From the NCBI GenBank assembly GCA_021836225.1, contig JAKBJA010000068.1, positions 1-26,167 on the forward strand: 26,167 bases of DNA, in the 5' to 3' direction. Source of the DNA: Pseudomonadota bacterium. GTDB lineage: Bacteria; Pseudomonadota; Gammaproteobacteria; Burkholderiales; Thiobacillaceae. Positions 16,088-24,243 of the stretch are shown one piece after another (position 1 is the stretch's first letter; every line of letters starts with the position of its first letter). Both the position numbers and the translations under genes were made by a program. Below the pieces are notes generated by a model that saw nothing but the letters and a program-made list of their open reading frames with translations, was not told the DNA's origin and made no database searches.

Positions 16088-17767
16088 CTACCTGCGGCCA
16101 ACCGCTGCCAGTTTCTTCAGCGCGGGTGCCGCCTTGGCTCTCGACCGGACCGGGGCTGGCGTGAGCTTTACGCCTCCACGATGGGCTGTGCCATGGCTAC
16201 CCGGCACCAGTCTGAAGCTGGCCACCAGCTGCGACAGCTTGAATGCCTGCTCTTGCAGGCTTTCCGACGCGGCGGCCGCTTCTTCGACCACGGCAGCATT
16301 CTGCTGGGTCATTTCGTCCATCTGGCCCACGGCCTGATTGATCTGCTCGATACCGGAACTTTGCTCCTGGCTCGCCACCGCAATCTCGCCCATGATGTCG
16401 GTGACGCGCTTGACCGAGTTGACGATCTCGTCCATGGCTACGCCCGTTTCATCCACCAGCTTGCCGCCGGCCTCGACCTTGCCGACCGAATCCTCGATCA
16501 GGCCCTTGATCTCCTTGGCGGCACCGGCGGAGCGCTGGGCCAGGTTGCGCACTTCGGAGGCGACCACCGCAAAGCCGCGGCCCTGTTCGCCCGCACGTGC
16601 GGCTTCGACCGCAGCGTTCAAGGCGAGGATATTGGTCTGGAAGGCGATGCCGTCGATGACGCCGATGATGTCGGAAATCTTGCGCGAGCTTTCCTTGATC
16701 GAGGCCATGGTGTCGATGACCTGACCCACGACCTGGCCGCCCTTGACCGCAACGTCGGCGGTGGAGACAACAAGCTGGTTGGCCTGGCGCGCGTTCTCGG
16801 CGTTCTGCCTGACGGTGCTGGTCATCTCTTCCATCGAGCTGGCGGTCTCTTCCAGGCTGGATGCCTGCGATTCGGTGCGCGAGGACAGGTCCGCATTGCC
16901 CGAGGCGATTTCGCTGGCGCCGGCGTTCACCCCATCCGTCACTTCCTTGATCTGTCCGACCAGCAGCTTGATGTTGATTTGCTGCACGCGCAGCGCGTCG
17001 AGCATTCTGGCCATTTCTGCCATGCCCTTGGGCTCGATGTCGCCGGTCAGGTCGCCCGAGCTCATGCGCTCGATGTCCAATCGGGTCTGCTCCAGCGGCG
17101 TCACCACACAGCGGTTCAGCATCCAGGCAAACAGGCCCACCAGCGGCACATTTATCGCCGCGATAACCATCAGCCAGTTCATGGCGGACGGGTTGCCGGC
17201 GCCGAGCGAGGCCAGCAGCTCCAGCGACAGCGACAACAGAACGGCGGCGCCCACCATGAGCGCCAGGATAGATTTGATGGAAACCGCCTTGATCGCGCTT
17301 GCCGTCGGGAACATCGAACGCTTGACCGCCTTGCCCTCGTGGATTTCCAGCGACTTGTCGCCGCCCTTGACGGCACGGTAGGCGCCGTCGGCCGCCTGCA
17401 CCTGGTCGCGGCTGGGCTTCACCCGAACCGACCCATAGCCGGTGATTTTTCCGTTCTCGATGATGGGGGCCGCATTGGCCAGCACCCAGTAATGATCGCC
17501 GTTCTTGCAGCGGTTCTTCACCAGGCCGGTCCAGGCCTTGCCGCTCTTGAGGGTGCGCCAGAAATCCGCGAAGGCCTCGACCGGCATGTCGGGGTGGCGC
17601 ACGATGTTCTGCGGCTGCCCCATCAGTTCGGCTTCGGAAAAGCCGCTGATGTTGACGAAGTCCTGGTTGACGTAGGTGATATTGCCGTGCAGGTCCGTCT
17701 TCGACACGACGGTTTCCGTGTCTTTGAGGACATACTCGACATTGCTGACTGGCATATTGGTTCGCAT
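16088..17767 (-). CDS. Aer-type PAS chemoreceptor (second of tandem pair)
   Basis: This 559-residue paralogue of the downstream gene has the same order of parts. PAS spans about 10-120 with R57, H58, D60 and W79 (AWTGLVKNR). A two-helix membrane anchor follows (about 165-187 and 197-219), then HAMP (about 220-272), methylation helices ([17 protein letters not shown]) and the kinase-control tip [20 protein letters not shown]. The tail ends [10 protein letters not shown], with no pentapeptide. Its signalling region is closer in DNA sequence to the transmembrane receptors on its right than to its tandem neighbour on the left, a sign of gene conversion. The ATG has AGGGAAC upstream. The upstream receptor's stop is 91 bases away, separated by a short dyad and an AT-rich stretch. 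Confidence 0.93.
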   Translation of the reverse strand: MRTNMPVSNVEYVLKDTETVVSKTDLHGNITYVNQDFVNISGFSEAELMGQPQNIVRHPDMPVEAFADFWRTLKSGKAWTGLVKNRCKNGDHYWVLANAAPIIENGKITGYGSVRVKPSRDQVQAADGAYRAVKGGDKSLEIHEGKAVKRSMFPTASAIKAVSIKSILALMVGAAVLLSLSLELLASLGAGNPSAMNWLMVIAAINVPLVGLFAWMLNRCVVTPLEQTRLDIERMSSGDLTGDIEPKGMAEMARMLDALRVQQINIKLLVGQIKEVTDGVNAGASEIASGNADLSSRTESQASSLEETASSMEEMTSTVRQNAENARQANQLVVSTADVAVKGGQVVGQVIDTMASIKESSRKISDIIGVIDGIAFQTNILALNAAVEAARAGEQGRGFAVVASEVRNLAQRSAGAAKEIKGLIEDSVGKVEAGGKLVDETGVAMDEIVNSVKRVTDIMGEIAVASQEQSSGIEQINQAVGQMDEMTQQNAAVVEEAAAASESLQEQAFKLSQLVASFRLVPGSHGTAHRGGVKLTPAPVRSRAKAAPALKKLAAVGRR

Positions 17768-17782
17768 TGCAGGTTCCCTAAA

Positions 17783-17796
17783 TAAATTTGAATTTA
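17783..17796. promoter_or_regulatory. AT-rich dyad upstream of Aer-type gene
   Basis: TAAATT (17783-17788) and AATTTA (17791-17796) form a 14-base palindrome in an AT-rich patch immediately upstream of the AGGGAAC ribosome binding site. It could contain a -10 element or an operator, but I see no -35 element at a standard spacing. A further short dyad, ATCGT/ACGAT, lies at 17841-17858. Confidence 0.25.
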
Positions 17797-17858
17797 CTGT
17801 CTCCCTTTGACCTGCGATCCAATTCCATGCCTATGCTCTGATCGTGGGCCCCGACGAT

Positions 17859-19592
17859 TCACTGCTTTTTCTTTTTTATCGGTATTGCTCTTGTTTTATC
17901 CTGTTTAAAACGCTTCCCACTCGGCACTGCTGCCTCCACCGGCGGCGAGCTGCTTCGGCCGCGTAACCGGGCTGGACACAGCCTTGGCTGCCTCCTCGGC
18001 AAGGCAGTCACGATATTTTTCTGGACGGGTTGCTCAGGACGCACGCTGTACGCTGCACCTTCCAGCTTGAACACGCTCACCGCGTCGGCCAGCTTGGCCG
18101 CCTGATCCTGCAGGCTCTCGGCCGCAGCGGCAGCCTCCTCGACCAGGGCGGCGTTCTGCTGCGTCGCGTCATCCATCTGGGTGATGGCCTGGTTGACCTG
18201 CTCGATGCCGGCGCTCTGTTCCTGGCTCGCTGCGGCGATCTCGCTCATGATGTCGGTGACGCGCTTGACCGAGCTGACGATCTCTTCCATGGTGTGACCG
18301 GCTTTGTCCACCAGTTCGCTGCCGGCGTCGACCTTGCCGACCGAATCCTCGATCAGGCCCTTGATCTCCTTGGCGGCACTGGCGCTGCGCTGCGCCAGGT
18401 TGCGCACTTCGGAGGCCACCACCGCGAAACCGCGGCCCTGTTCGCCGGCACGTGCGGCTTCGACCGCAGCGTTCAATGCGAGGATATTGGTCTGGAAGGC
18501 GATGCCGTCGATGACGCCGATGATGTCGGAGATCTTCCTGGAGCTTTCCTTGATCGAGGCCATGGTGTCGACGACCTGGCCGACGACCTGGCCGCCCTTG
18601 ACCGCAACGTCGGCGGTGGAGACGACGAGCCGGTTGGCCTGGCGGGCGTTCTCGGCGTTCTGCCTGACGGTGCTGGTCAGCTCTTCCATCGAGCTGGCGG
18701 TCTCTTCCAGGCTGGAGGCCTGCGATTCGGTGCGCGAGGACAGGTCGGCGTTGCCCGATGCAATCTCGCGCGAGGCGACGGCGATGGTCTCGGTGCCGGT
18801 GCGCACCTGGCCGACGATGTTGACCAGGCTCTCGTTCATGTTCTTCATCGCCTGCATCAGCTGGCCGGTTTCGTCCTTGCTGCGTACTTCGATGGTCTGC
18901 GTCAGGTCGCCGCTGGCAATATGATCAGCCACCGCAATGGCGTGCTTGAGAGGTTTAACAATCACACGGCTCATGAAAAAAGCCACCCAACCAGAAATGA
19001 CCAGCGCAAGCAGTAGCAGAACAATCAGGGCCACTGAAACTTGTGAGAAGGCATTGCCAGCACTTTCATGGCTCGCCTGTGCCAACTTCTTTTCAAGCTG
19101 TACCAGCTTGTCCAAGCTCTTGACGAGCGACTGAAATTCGTCATCGGCTGTCTGCATGGCGCTCATGCCCGTGCTGACATCCACGGTGCTCAAATCGATC
19201 GCCGTAAGCAGATCGGATTTGTATTTTTCAAGTTGCTTGATGATGGATTTTGCGAGCTTGCTTTCATCCTCAGCCAAGCCGGAACGAACTGCAAACTGCG
19301 CAAGATCTTTGGCGACTGCATCAATTTTGTTTTTCTGCTCGTTTGTAATTTGCGTAACCTTGTCTTCGTCTAAATTGCCGATCCAGGTAAACAACCGATA
19401 GACATTGGAATGCACTTCACTGATCTCTTGTGCTGAATTGGCCGCCATCTGGTAATTGCCAAAACGATCGGTATAGAGCTCATCCAACGCCGTATTCTGG
19501 CGATTCAGAACGCTGTATGACATCACGCCCAGGATGACCAGGAACAATATTGCCACCCCTGGCGCTACCATGATTTTTTGCCATACCTTCAT
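17859..19592 (-). CDS. Transmembrane chemoreceptor with frameshifted C-terminal tail
   Basis: This reads as 577 residues: TM1 (about 12-29), a periplasmic helical sensor (about 30-185, four-helix-bundle type), TM2 (about 187-206), HAMP (207-260), and a full methylation and signalling domain with tip [20 protein letters not shown]. The last part of the frame departs from its paralogues: after PVQKNIVTALP it reads basic, low-complexity sequence ending IPIKKKKQ. In the next frame the same DNA encodes LAEEAAKAVSSPVTRPKQ, then LAAGGGSSAEWEAF and a stop at 17905-17907, matching the tails of the sister receptors. A one-base loss near 18000-18020 explains this. Signalling should work, but the CheR/CheB tether is lost. 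The sensor-coding part (about 19037-19505) is markedly AT-richer than the rest. The Cache-domain gene lies directly upstream. Confidence 0.9.
   Translation of the reverse strand: MKVWQKIMVAPGVAILFLVILGVMSYSVLNRQNTALDELYTDRFGNYQMAANSAQEISEVHSNVYRLFTWIGNLDEDKVTQITNEQKNKIDAVAKDLAQFAVRSGLAEDESKLAKSIIKQLEKYKSDLLTAIDLSTVDVSTGMSAMQTADDEFQSLVKSLDKLVQLEKKLAQASHESAGNAFSQVSVALIVLLLLALVISGWVAFFMSRVIVKPLKHAIAVADHIASGDLTQTIEVRSKDETGQLMQAMKNMNESLVNIVGQVRTGTETIAVASREIASGNADLSSRTESQASSLEETASSMEELTSTVRQNAENARQANRLVVSTADVAVKGGQVVGQVVDTMASIKESSRKISDIIGVIDGIAFQTNILALNAAVEAARAGEQGRGFAVVASEVRNLAQRSASAAKEIKGLIEDSVGKVDAGSELVDKAGHTMEEIVSSVKRVTDIMSEIAAASQEQSAGIEQVNQAITQMDDATQQNAALVEEAAAAAESLQDQAAKLADAVSVFKLEGAAYSVRPEQPVQKNIVTALPRRQPRLCPARLRGRSSSPPVEAAVPSGKRFKQDKTRAIPIKKKKQ
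17905..18020 (-). other. Out-of-frame relic of receptor tail with pentapeptide EWEAF
   Basis: Read in the frame that ends with TAA at 17905-17907, codons 17908-17922 encode EWEAF, preceded by RPKQLAAGGGSSA. The intact sister receptors end RPKKLAAGGGSSDEWEEF or close variants. The reading frame of the gene leaves this path somewhere between about 18000 and 18020, where a single missing base (for example near the A5 run on the - strand, or just after the GTGACTGCC) would restore it. Confidence 0.8.
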
Positions 19593-19633
19593 TGCTGTTC
19601 TCGCTAATATCTTGTATTAATTCAGCTTGCTGC

Positions 19634-19654
19634 GGCGCGGGCATTACCCGCGCC
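19634..19654 (-). repeat. Perfect 8-bp GC hairpin between Cache gene and receptor
   Basis: GGCGCGGG (19634-19641) pairs with CCCGCGCC (19647-19654) around a five-base loop. It lies 23 bases after the stop of the Cache-domain gene and 41 bases before the receptor start codon. No U-run follows on either strand, so read-through into the receptor is expected, perhaps with differential mRNA stability of the two cistrons. Confidence 0.5.
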
Positions 19655-19677
19655 ATAACTGATTTTCGCTTTAGTCT

Positions 19678-20148
19678 TTACTTGTAGATGCCGCCACACA
19701 CAACCGTGACGTCCAGTCGCTCGCAGTACATCGACTTGGGCTCGACCTTCTTGGTCTCGGGATTGGTGAATTTGTAGTCCTGCCAGAAAGTGTTCTTGGC
19801 TTTGGCCATTTCCACGCGCTCGCGCACGAATTCCTTGCCGTCAACATCCTTGAGGCCGATCAGATCCTTGCCGACCATTTTCTGGTTCGCGCCATGGGCC
19901 AATACCTTGCCGTCGAGCCCATAGACCACCAGGTAGAGATCGCGGTCAGAGAATTGCCCGCCCTTGGTGCTGATCTCGGCATAGCCTTTGTCATTGCCGT
20001 TGGCCTTGATGTAGGCAACGCCCTTCTTCACCATCGCTTCGGCTTCCTTGGCTGTCGCGCCCCCCTCGGCCGCAACGGCGCCACCCGACAGTGTTACAGC
20101 CACCATTGCCATCATTGCCATTCCGGACTTCATCAATTTGCTGCTCAT
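19678..20148 (-). CDS. Secreted single-Cache-domain protein
   Basis: From the ATG at 20148 (AAGGAAA ribosome binding site eight bases upstream) this encodes 156 residues. An in-frame TTG at 20169 would add seven residues that include the ribosome binding site, so I reject it. Residues 1-27 are a Sec signal peptide (MKSGMAMMAMVAVTLSGGAVA). The remainder looks like one small Cache/PAS-like sensor: a long helix (about 33-50), then DLYLVVYGLDGKVLAHG, NQKMVGKDLIGLKDVDGKEF, a second helix, and a terminal strand pair with C142 and C151, a probable disulphide. There is no membrane anchor or output domain. It is likely a soluble periplasmic binding protein. The receptor directly downstream in the same direction is the natural partner. 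Ligand unknown; Cache domains often bind small carboxylates or amino acids. Confidence 0.8.
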   Translation of the reverse strand: MSSKLMKSGMAMMAMVAVTLSGGAVAAEGGATAKEAEAMVKKGVAYIKANGNDKGYAEISTKGGQFSDRDLYLVVYGLDGKVLAHGANQKMVGKDLIGLKDVDGKEFVRERVEMAKAKNTFWQDYKFTNPETKKVEPKSMYCERLDVTVVCGGIYK

Positions 20149-20195
20149 TTCAATATTTCCTTTTTTCAAGACAATTCAAAAACTCACACTACATA

Positions 20196-20220
20196 CACAC
20201 CACAGTCAGACTGACATGTG
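20196..20220. promoter_or_regulatory. Operator-like dyad upstream of the Cache gene
   Basis: A 25-base interrupted palindrome centred on 20208: CACA (196-199), three bases, CAGTC (203-207), A, GACTG (209-213), three bases, TGTG (217-220), with positions given as the last three digits after 20000. It lies 48 bases upstream of the Cache start codon. The exact symmetry of both half-sites suggests a dimeric regulator site or an RNA hairpin in the leader. I recognise no specific regulator from it. Confidence 0.4.
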
Positions 20221-20379
20221 ATCCCAGGACTTGTCCCGCCACGCCGCAAAAGCCAGCGGTCGTTCAAGTCATTTCTAAAACACTTTTCGCGCGCCGTCAT
20301 GGCTGCTCCCCATCGCTCCATACAAGTGGAGCAAGGGTGAACTTGGACGGGGCTGTCAACAGGCTGACTCTTATATGTG

Positions 20380-20407
20380 TTATCGGCAATTCGATTCGTT
20401 TACTTAG
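20380..20407 (-). promoter_or_regulatory. Possible FliA (sigma-28) promoter for the Cache gene and receptor
   Basis: On the - strand the -10 element GCCGATAA (20380-20387) is a perfect match to the sigma-28 consensus. The -35 is weaker: CTAAGTAA with a 12-base spacer, or TAAGTAAA with 11. No other promoter stands out in this gap. Transcription would start near 20372 and run through a long leader to the Cache gene. Confidence 0.45.
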
Positions 20408-20469
20408 GGCATTCGCCCCATGTTTCCGCTTGAACACACAGCCACTCAGGTTTCGCACGCTGCACACGT

Positions 20470-20501
20470 AAAAAAGCCCGCAGTCCAAGAGGGCTGCGGG
20501 C
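20470..20501 (-). terminator. Intrinsic terminator after receptor gene 20571-22268
   Basis: On the - strand GCCCGCAG (20501-20494) pairs with CTGCGGGC (20483-20476) across a 10-base loop and is followed directly by six U residues (20475-20470). It is 69 bases beyond the receptor stop codon. This is the only textbook rho-independent terminator in the window, and it splits the chemotaxis array into two transcription blocks. Confidence 0.9.
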
Positions 20502-20570
20502 CGTGCGATGGCATCGACGAGTCAGGCGATCGGCTTGCGATCTCGGGATGATGCTTCCCCGTCGAGCATA

Positions 20571-22268
20571 TCAGAACTCTTCCCACTCGTCGTTGCCGCC
20601 GCCCCCCGCGGCTGCCAGCTTCTTCGGCCGAACAAGCGGCGCCGGCACCGCCTTGGGCTTGGCTTCGGCCGCCCTGTGCGGCATCGGCACGATTCGGTCG
20701 CTCAGCACCGGCAGTACCGCACGTGGGCTGTGGGCCCCCGCTTCCAGCCTGAACACGCTCACCGCCTCGGCCAGTGTGCCGGCCTGGTTCTGCAGGCTCT
20801 CGGCCGCCGCCGCGGCCTCCTCGACCAGCGCAGCGTTCTGCTGGGTCACGTCATCCATCTGCGTGATGGCCTGGTTGACCTGCTCGATGCCGGCGCTCTG
20901 CTCCTGGCTCGCCGCGGCAATCTCGCTCATGATGTCGGTGACGCGTTTGACCGAGCTGACAACCTCGTCCATGGTCTTGCCGGCTTCGTCCACCAGCTTG
21001 CCGCCGGCGTCGACCTTGCCGACCGAATCCTCGATCAGGCCCTTGATCTCCTTGGCGGCACTCGCGGAACGCTGCGCCAGGTTGCGCACTTCGGAGGCGA
21101 CCACCGCGAAACCACGGCCCTGTTCGCCGGCACGTGCGGCTTCGACCGCAGCGTTCAAGGCGAGGATGTTGGTCTGGAAGGCGATGCCGTCGATGACGCC
21201 GATGATGTCGGAGATCTTCCTGGAGCTGTCCTTGATCGAGGCCATGGTGTCGACGACCTGTCCGACGACCTGGCCGCCCTTGACCGCAACGTCGGCGGTG
21301 GAGACAACAAGCTGGTTGGCCTGACGGGCGTTCTCGGCGTTCTGCCTGACGGTGCTGGTCAGCTCTTCCATCGAGCTGGCCGTTTCTTCAAGACTCGACG
21401 CCTGCGATTCGGTGCGCGAGGACAGGTCGGCATTGCCGGTGGCGATCTCGCGCGTAGCCACCGCAATGGCTTCGGTCGAATGCCGGATTTCACCAACCGT
21501 TGCAGTCAGGTTCTGGCGCATGGCGTTGATCGCGAACAGCAGGCTCGTGGTGTCGCCTTTCTCGAGGGCAACCGTCTTTGAGAAATCTCCCTCCGAGATT
21601 GCACGGGCCACTTCCACGGCATAGGCCGGCTCGCCGCCAAGCTGCTTCATGATGTGGCGCACCAGCCACCAGACGATCGCGCTTGCGACGACCAGCGCCG
21701 CCACCACGAGCACCAGCGTAATCGTCAGCATGCGCTGGCTAAACGCTGCCATCTCGGCCTTGGTGTTTTCAACCGCGGTGTTCTTTTCCTTGGTGAAGTC
21801 CATCAGGCGCGTCCGGATGTTGCGCCACACCGGGGTTTCTTCCAGACTGATCGCAGCAATGGCTGCCGCCTGGTCCGAACCCGCCAGCGAAACGATTTTC
21901 GCCTGGATGGGGATTTGCTGCTCGCGAAGCGCCACCACTTCCTGCAGGATCTTCAGGTCGGCGGGCGCGCTTGCGGCAAGGGCCAGTGCCTTCTCGCTGT
22001 TGGTCCTGAACTCGGCCGATGATGCCTCCAGGTTCTTGTAAGCTGCCTGATTGGTCGGGTCCATGACGATATTGCGCAAGGCCTGGCCCATTTGCAAACC
22101 ATGGGCATAGAGATTGGTTGCTGCCTGGGCAAGCGCCAGATCCTGTTCCAGGAACTGTTCGAAGCGGTTCTTGTTGCTCTGCATGCCGGTCAGCGCCACG
22201 CCGATCGCCACGCTGAAAAGCATGAACACCATCCCCATGCTCATGATGATTTTCGATTTCAACTTCAT
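20571..22268 (-). CDS. Transmembrane chemoreceptor with EWEEF pentapeptide
   Basis: From the ATG at 22268 this encodes 565 residues; an AGAAGG lies upstream, and the longer TTG start at 22298 adds ten polar residues before the natural [13 protein letters not shown]1 is at about 9-28 and a helical periplasmic sensor at about 30-178 ([20 protein letters not shown], rich in Ala/Leu/Gln). TM2 is at about 181-203. The HAMP variant begins [19 protein letters not shown], and a complete methylation and signalling domain follows. The C-terminal linker ends NDEWEEF, with the pentapeptide EWEEF at codons 20574-20588, the xWxxF type that tethers CheR and CheB. The LGGEP HAMP start differs from the other receptors here, so its sensor-plus-HAMP unit has a separate origin. 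A strong terminator follows. Ligand unknown. Confidence 0.94.
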   Translation of the reverse strand: MKLKSKIIMSMGMVFMLFSVAIGVALTGMQSNKNRFEQFLEQDLALAQAATNLYAHGLQMGQALRNIVMDPTNQAAYKNLEASSAEFRTNSEKALALAASAPADLKILQEVVALREQQIPIQAKIVSLAGSDQAAAIAAISLEETPVWRNIRTRLMDFTKEKNTAVENTKAEMAAFSQRMLTITLVLVVAALVVASAIVWWLVRHIMKQLGGEPAYAVEVARAISEGDFSKTVALEKGDTTSLLFAINAMRQNLTATVGEIRHSTEAIAVATREIATGNADLSSRTESQASSLEETASSMEELTSTVRQNAENARQANQLVVSTADVAVKGGQVVGQVVDTMASIKDSSRKISDIIGVIDGIAFQTNILALNAAVEAARAGEQGRGFAVVASEVRNLAQRSASAAKEIKGLIEDSVGKVDAGGKLVDEAGKTMDEVVSSVKRVTDIMSEIAAASQEQSAGIEQVNQAITQMDDVTQQNAALVEEAAAAAESLQNQAGTLAEAVSVFRLEAGAHSPRAVLPVLSDRIVPMPHRAAEAKPKAVPAPLVRPKKLAAAGGGGNDEWEEF

Positions 22269-22403
22269 TTCTGCACTACCTTCTAATCCACACTTCAATT
22301 TCGGTTAACGGCCAAGACGCTCGTCCATCCTGAGCCGCCCGCCCCACAGGAAACGATTTGTCTCCAGATTCAATGCAGGCCTGGCATCAGGGCAGACGAC
22401 CAC

Positions 22404-24119
22404 TCAGAACTCTTCCCACTCATCACTGCTTCCGCCGCCGGCGGCCAGTTTCTTCGGCCGCGCAGCGGGTGCCGGCATGGCTTCGGACTTGGTCTTCGGC
22501 GATGTCGACACGACGTCATTCAGGACCGGCAAGTCGGTGCGCACGGTGTAAGCACCTGCATCCAGCCTGAACACGCTCACCGCGTCGGCCAGCTTGGCCG
22601 CCTGGTCCTGCAGGCTTTCGGCCGCAGCCGCGGCTTCTTCCACCAGGGCGGCGTTCTGCTGCGTCGCGTCGTCCATCTGCGTGATGGCCTGGTTGACCTG
22701 CTCGATGCCGGAACTCTGCTCCTGGCTCGCCACGGCGATCTCGCTCATGATGTCGGTGACGCGCTTGACCGAGCTGACGATCTCGCCCATGGTCTTGCCG
22801 GCTTCGTCCACCAGCTTGCCGCCGGCGTCGACCTTGCCGACCGAATCCTCGATCAGGGCCTTGATCTCCTTGGCGGCACCGGCGGAGCGCTGGGCGAGGT
22901 TTCTGACTTCGGCGGCGACCACCGCGAAACCGCGCCCCTGCTCGCCGGCACGCGCAGCTTCCACTGCGGCGTTCAGCGCCAGGATGTTGGTCTGGAAGGC
23001 AATGCCATCGATGACGCCGATGATGTCGGCGATCTTCCTCGAGCTGTCCTTGATCGAGGCCATGGTGTCGATCACCTGACCCACGACCTGGCCGCCCTTG
23101 ACGGCGACGTCAGAGGTGGATCCCACCAGCTGGTTGGCCTGACGCGCGTTCTCGGCGTTCTGCCTGACGGTGCTGGTCAGCTCTTCCATCGAGCTGGCGG
23201 TTTCTTCCAGGCTGGAGGCCTGCGATTCGGTGCGGGAAGACAGGTCGAGGTTGCCGGCGGCAATCTGGCTCGACGCGTGGGCCACGGTGTCGACACCGGC
23301 ACGCACCTGGCCGACCACGCCCACCAGGCTCTCGTTCATGTCTTTCAGCGCCTGCAGCAGCTGACCGATTTCATTCGTCGAGTTGACGTCGATGCGCTGG
23401 GTGAGATCGCCCGCAGCCACGCCGCGCGCCAGTTTCACGGCGGCGTCCAGGGGGCGGGTGATGGCGCGGATCAGCCAGAAGCCGATCAGGGCGGCCAGCA
23501 GCACGCCGAACACGATGACCACGATGGAGATGTTGCGAACCAGAGCAAATCGGGTTTGCGCAGCCTCAAATTCAGCCTTGGCAATCTTGAGTTGCAAGGC
23601 AATCAACGCTTCCGCGCTTTGCCGCACTGCGGGGTAGGACGCTTTCATCTCCCCCTGCAGGATTTCACTGGCCTGCTGGAAATCATGGCCGCTCAAGGCG
23701 GCAAGCGCCGGCATCAGGCCTGCTCGGCCATAGCCAAGTCGGTTGGCGTCGAAGACGTCGGCGAGTTTCTTTTCTTCGGCAGTCAGCCGGTTGGCCGTAT
23801 AGGCCTTCCAGGTCGTGTTGATTTCTTCTATCACCTGCCTGGCCTCGACGACCTGCTTGTCGACCACTGCCACATCTTCGGGGAAGGCCGATAACTGGCC
23901 GACAACCGCTTCGCCAACGAGGATCTGGTTTTTGTTGACCAGGGCAGAAATGCGTTCCAGCTGCCCCAGTGTGACCACCCTGTCCTCGTAGACACTCTTG
24001 AAGGCGCTGTTGGTCGAGCCCAGGCTTGTCAGGCCCATGATCCCGATGCCCATCAGCAGCAAGGAGAGGAAGCCGATCACAAATACCAGCCGCGACTTGA
24101 TGTTCAGATTCGCCAACAT
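22404..24119 (-). CDS. Transmembrane chemoreceptor with EWEEF pentapeptide (Tar/Tsr-like sensor)
   Basis: From the ATG at 24119 (AAGG eight bases upstream) this encodes 571 residues; an upstream in-frame ATG at 24149 lacks a ribosome binding site and precedes the natural MLANLNIKSRLVF start. TM1 is at about 11-30. The periplasmic four-helix sensor (about 32-195) begins with the Tar/Tsr-like VYEDRVVTLGQLERI motif. TM2 is at about 196-217, HAMP at about 218-270, then the methylation helices and the signalling tip. It ends SSDEWEEF, with the pentapeptide at codons 22407-22421. It is a clear paralogue of the next gene upstream, sharing the sensor layout (VYEDR, LTxEEKxLAD) and HAMP, so the pair arose by duplication. 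Ligand unknown. One substitution of note: QLVGSTSDVAVKGG, where its sisters have [14 protein letters not shown]. Confidence 0.94.
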   Translation of the reverse strand: MLANLNIKSRLVFVIGFLSLLLMGIGIMGLTSLGSTNSAFKSVYEDRVVTLGQLERISALVNKNQILVGEAVVGQLSAFPEDVAVVDKQVVEARQVIEEINTTWKAYTANRLTAEEKKLADVFDANRLGYGRAGLMPALAALSGHDFQQASEILQGEMKASYPAVRQSAEALIALQLKIAKAEFEAAQTRFALVRNISIVVIVFGVLLAALIGFWLIRAITRPLDAAVKLARGVAAGDLTQRIDVNSTNEIGQLLQALKDMNESLVGVVGQVRAGVDTVAHASSQIAAGNLDLSSRTESQASSLEETASSMEELTSTVRQNAENARQANQLVGSTSDVAVKGGQVVGQVIDTMASIKDSSRKIADIIGVIDGIAFQTNILALNAAVEAARAGEQGRGFAVVAAEVRNLAQRSAGAAKEIKALIEDSVGKVDAGGKLVDEAGKTMGEIVSSVKRVTDIMSEIAVASQEQSSGIEQVNQAITQMDDATQQNAALVEEAAAAAESLQDQAAKLADAVSVFRLDAGAYTVRTDLPVLNDVVSTSPKTKSEAMPAPAARPKKLAAGGGSSDEWEEF

Positions 24120-24199
24120 TTTTTGCCTTTCATCCAATCTGATGCACATTCAATTCGAGCCTGCAAAACCAGCGCTGCCGATCGTCGTCTGGAAGCCTT

Positions 24200-24230
24200 C
24201 ACAGCTGCGGCTCAGTTGATGCCGCCTGTG
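24200..24230 (-). repeat. Ten-pair hairpin between two receptor genes
   Basis: CACAG (24200-24204) pairs with CTGTG (24226-24230), and GCGGC (24207-24211) with GCCGC (24221-24225), leaving a two-base bulge and a nine-base loop. It begins 14 bases after the upstream receptor's stop codon. No U-tract follows on the - strand, so it is probably an intercistronic stabiliser or attenuator rather than a full terminator. Confidence 0.5.
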
Positions 24231-24243
24231 ACATTGCGCACGC

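Larger units (their letters stand above)
20149..20570 (-). other. 422-base intergenic regulatory region
   Basis: This is the longest gap in the window, between a receptor gene that ends at 20571 and the Cache gene that starts at 20148. It holds a strong intrinsic terminator (20470-20501), a sigma-28-like promoter (20380-20407), a 6-bp hairpin GCTCCA/TGGAGC at 20315-20332, and an operator-like dyad at 20196-20220. Open frames here are short, lack ribosome binding sites, and look like chance. If the sigma-28-like site is used, the Cache mRNA has a leader of about 220 bases. Confidence 0.6.

Noticed and set aside
16040..17785. 581-codon + strand frame opposite the Aer-type receptor
   Set aside because: It is antisense to a full receptor gene; similar His/Asp/Gly/Leu-rich antisense frames occur opposite every receptor copy here, which shows they follow from the repeated sequence rather than coding.
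20185..20301. 38-codon - strand frame (MTAREKCF start) in the Cache leader
   Set aside because: It has no ribosome binding site at a usable spacing and shows no recognisable features; it is probably chance.
20149..20380. c-di-GMP riboswitch in the Cache leader
   Set aside because: I looked for the conserved core of the GEMM-type riboswitch and did not find it.
20297..20488. 63-codon - strand frame in the intergenic gap
   Set aside because: It starts at a TTG inside the terminator stem, has no ribosome binding site and no recognisable features.
22269..22320. GCCGTTAA upstream of the receptor at 22268 as a sigma-28 -10 element
   Set aside because: There is one mismatch in the -10 and nothing resembling TAAAGTTT 11 bases upstream.
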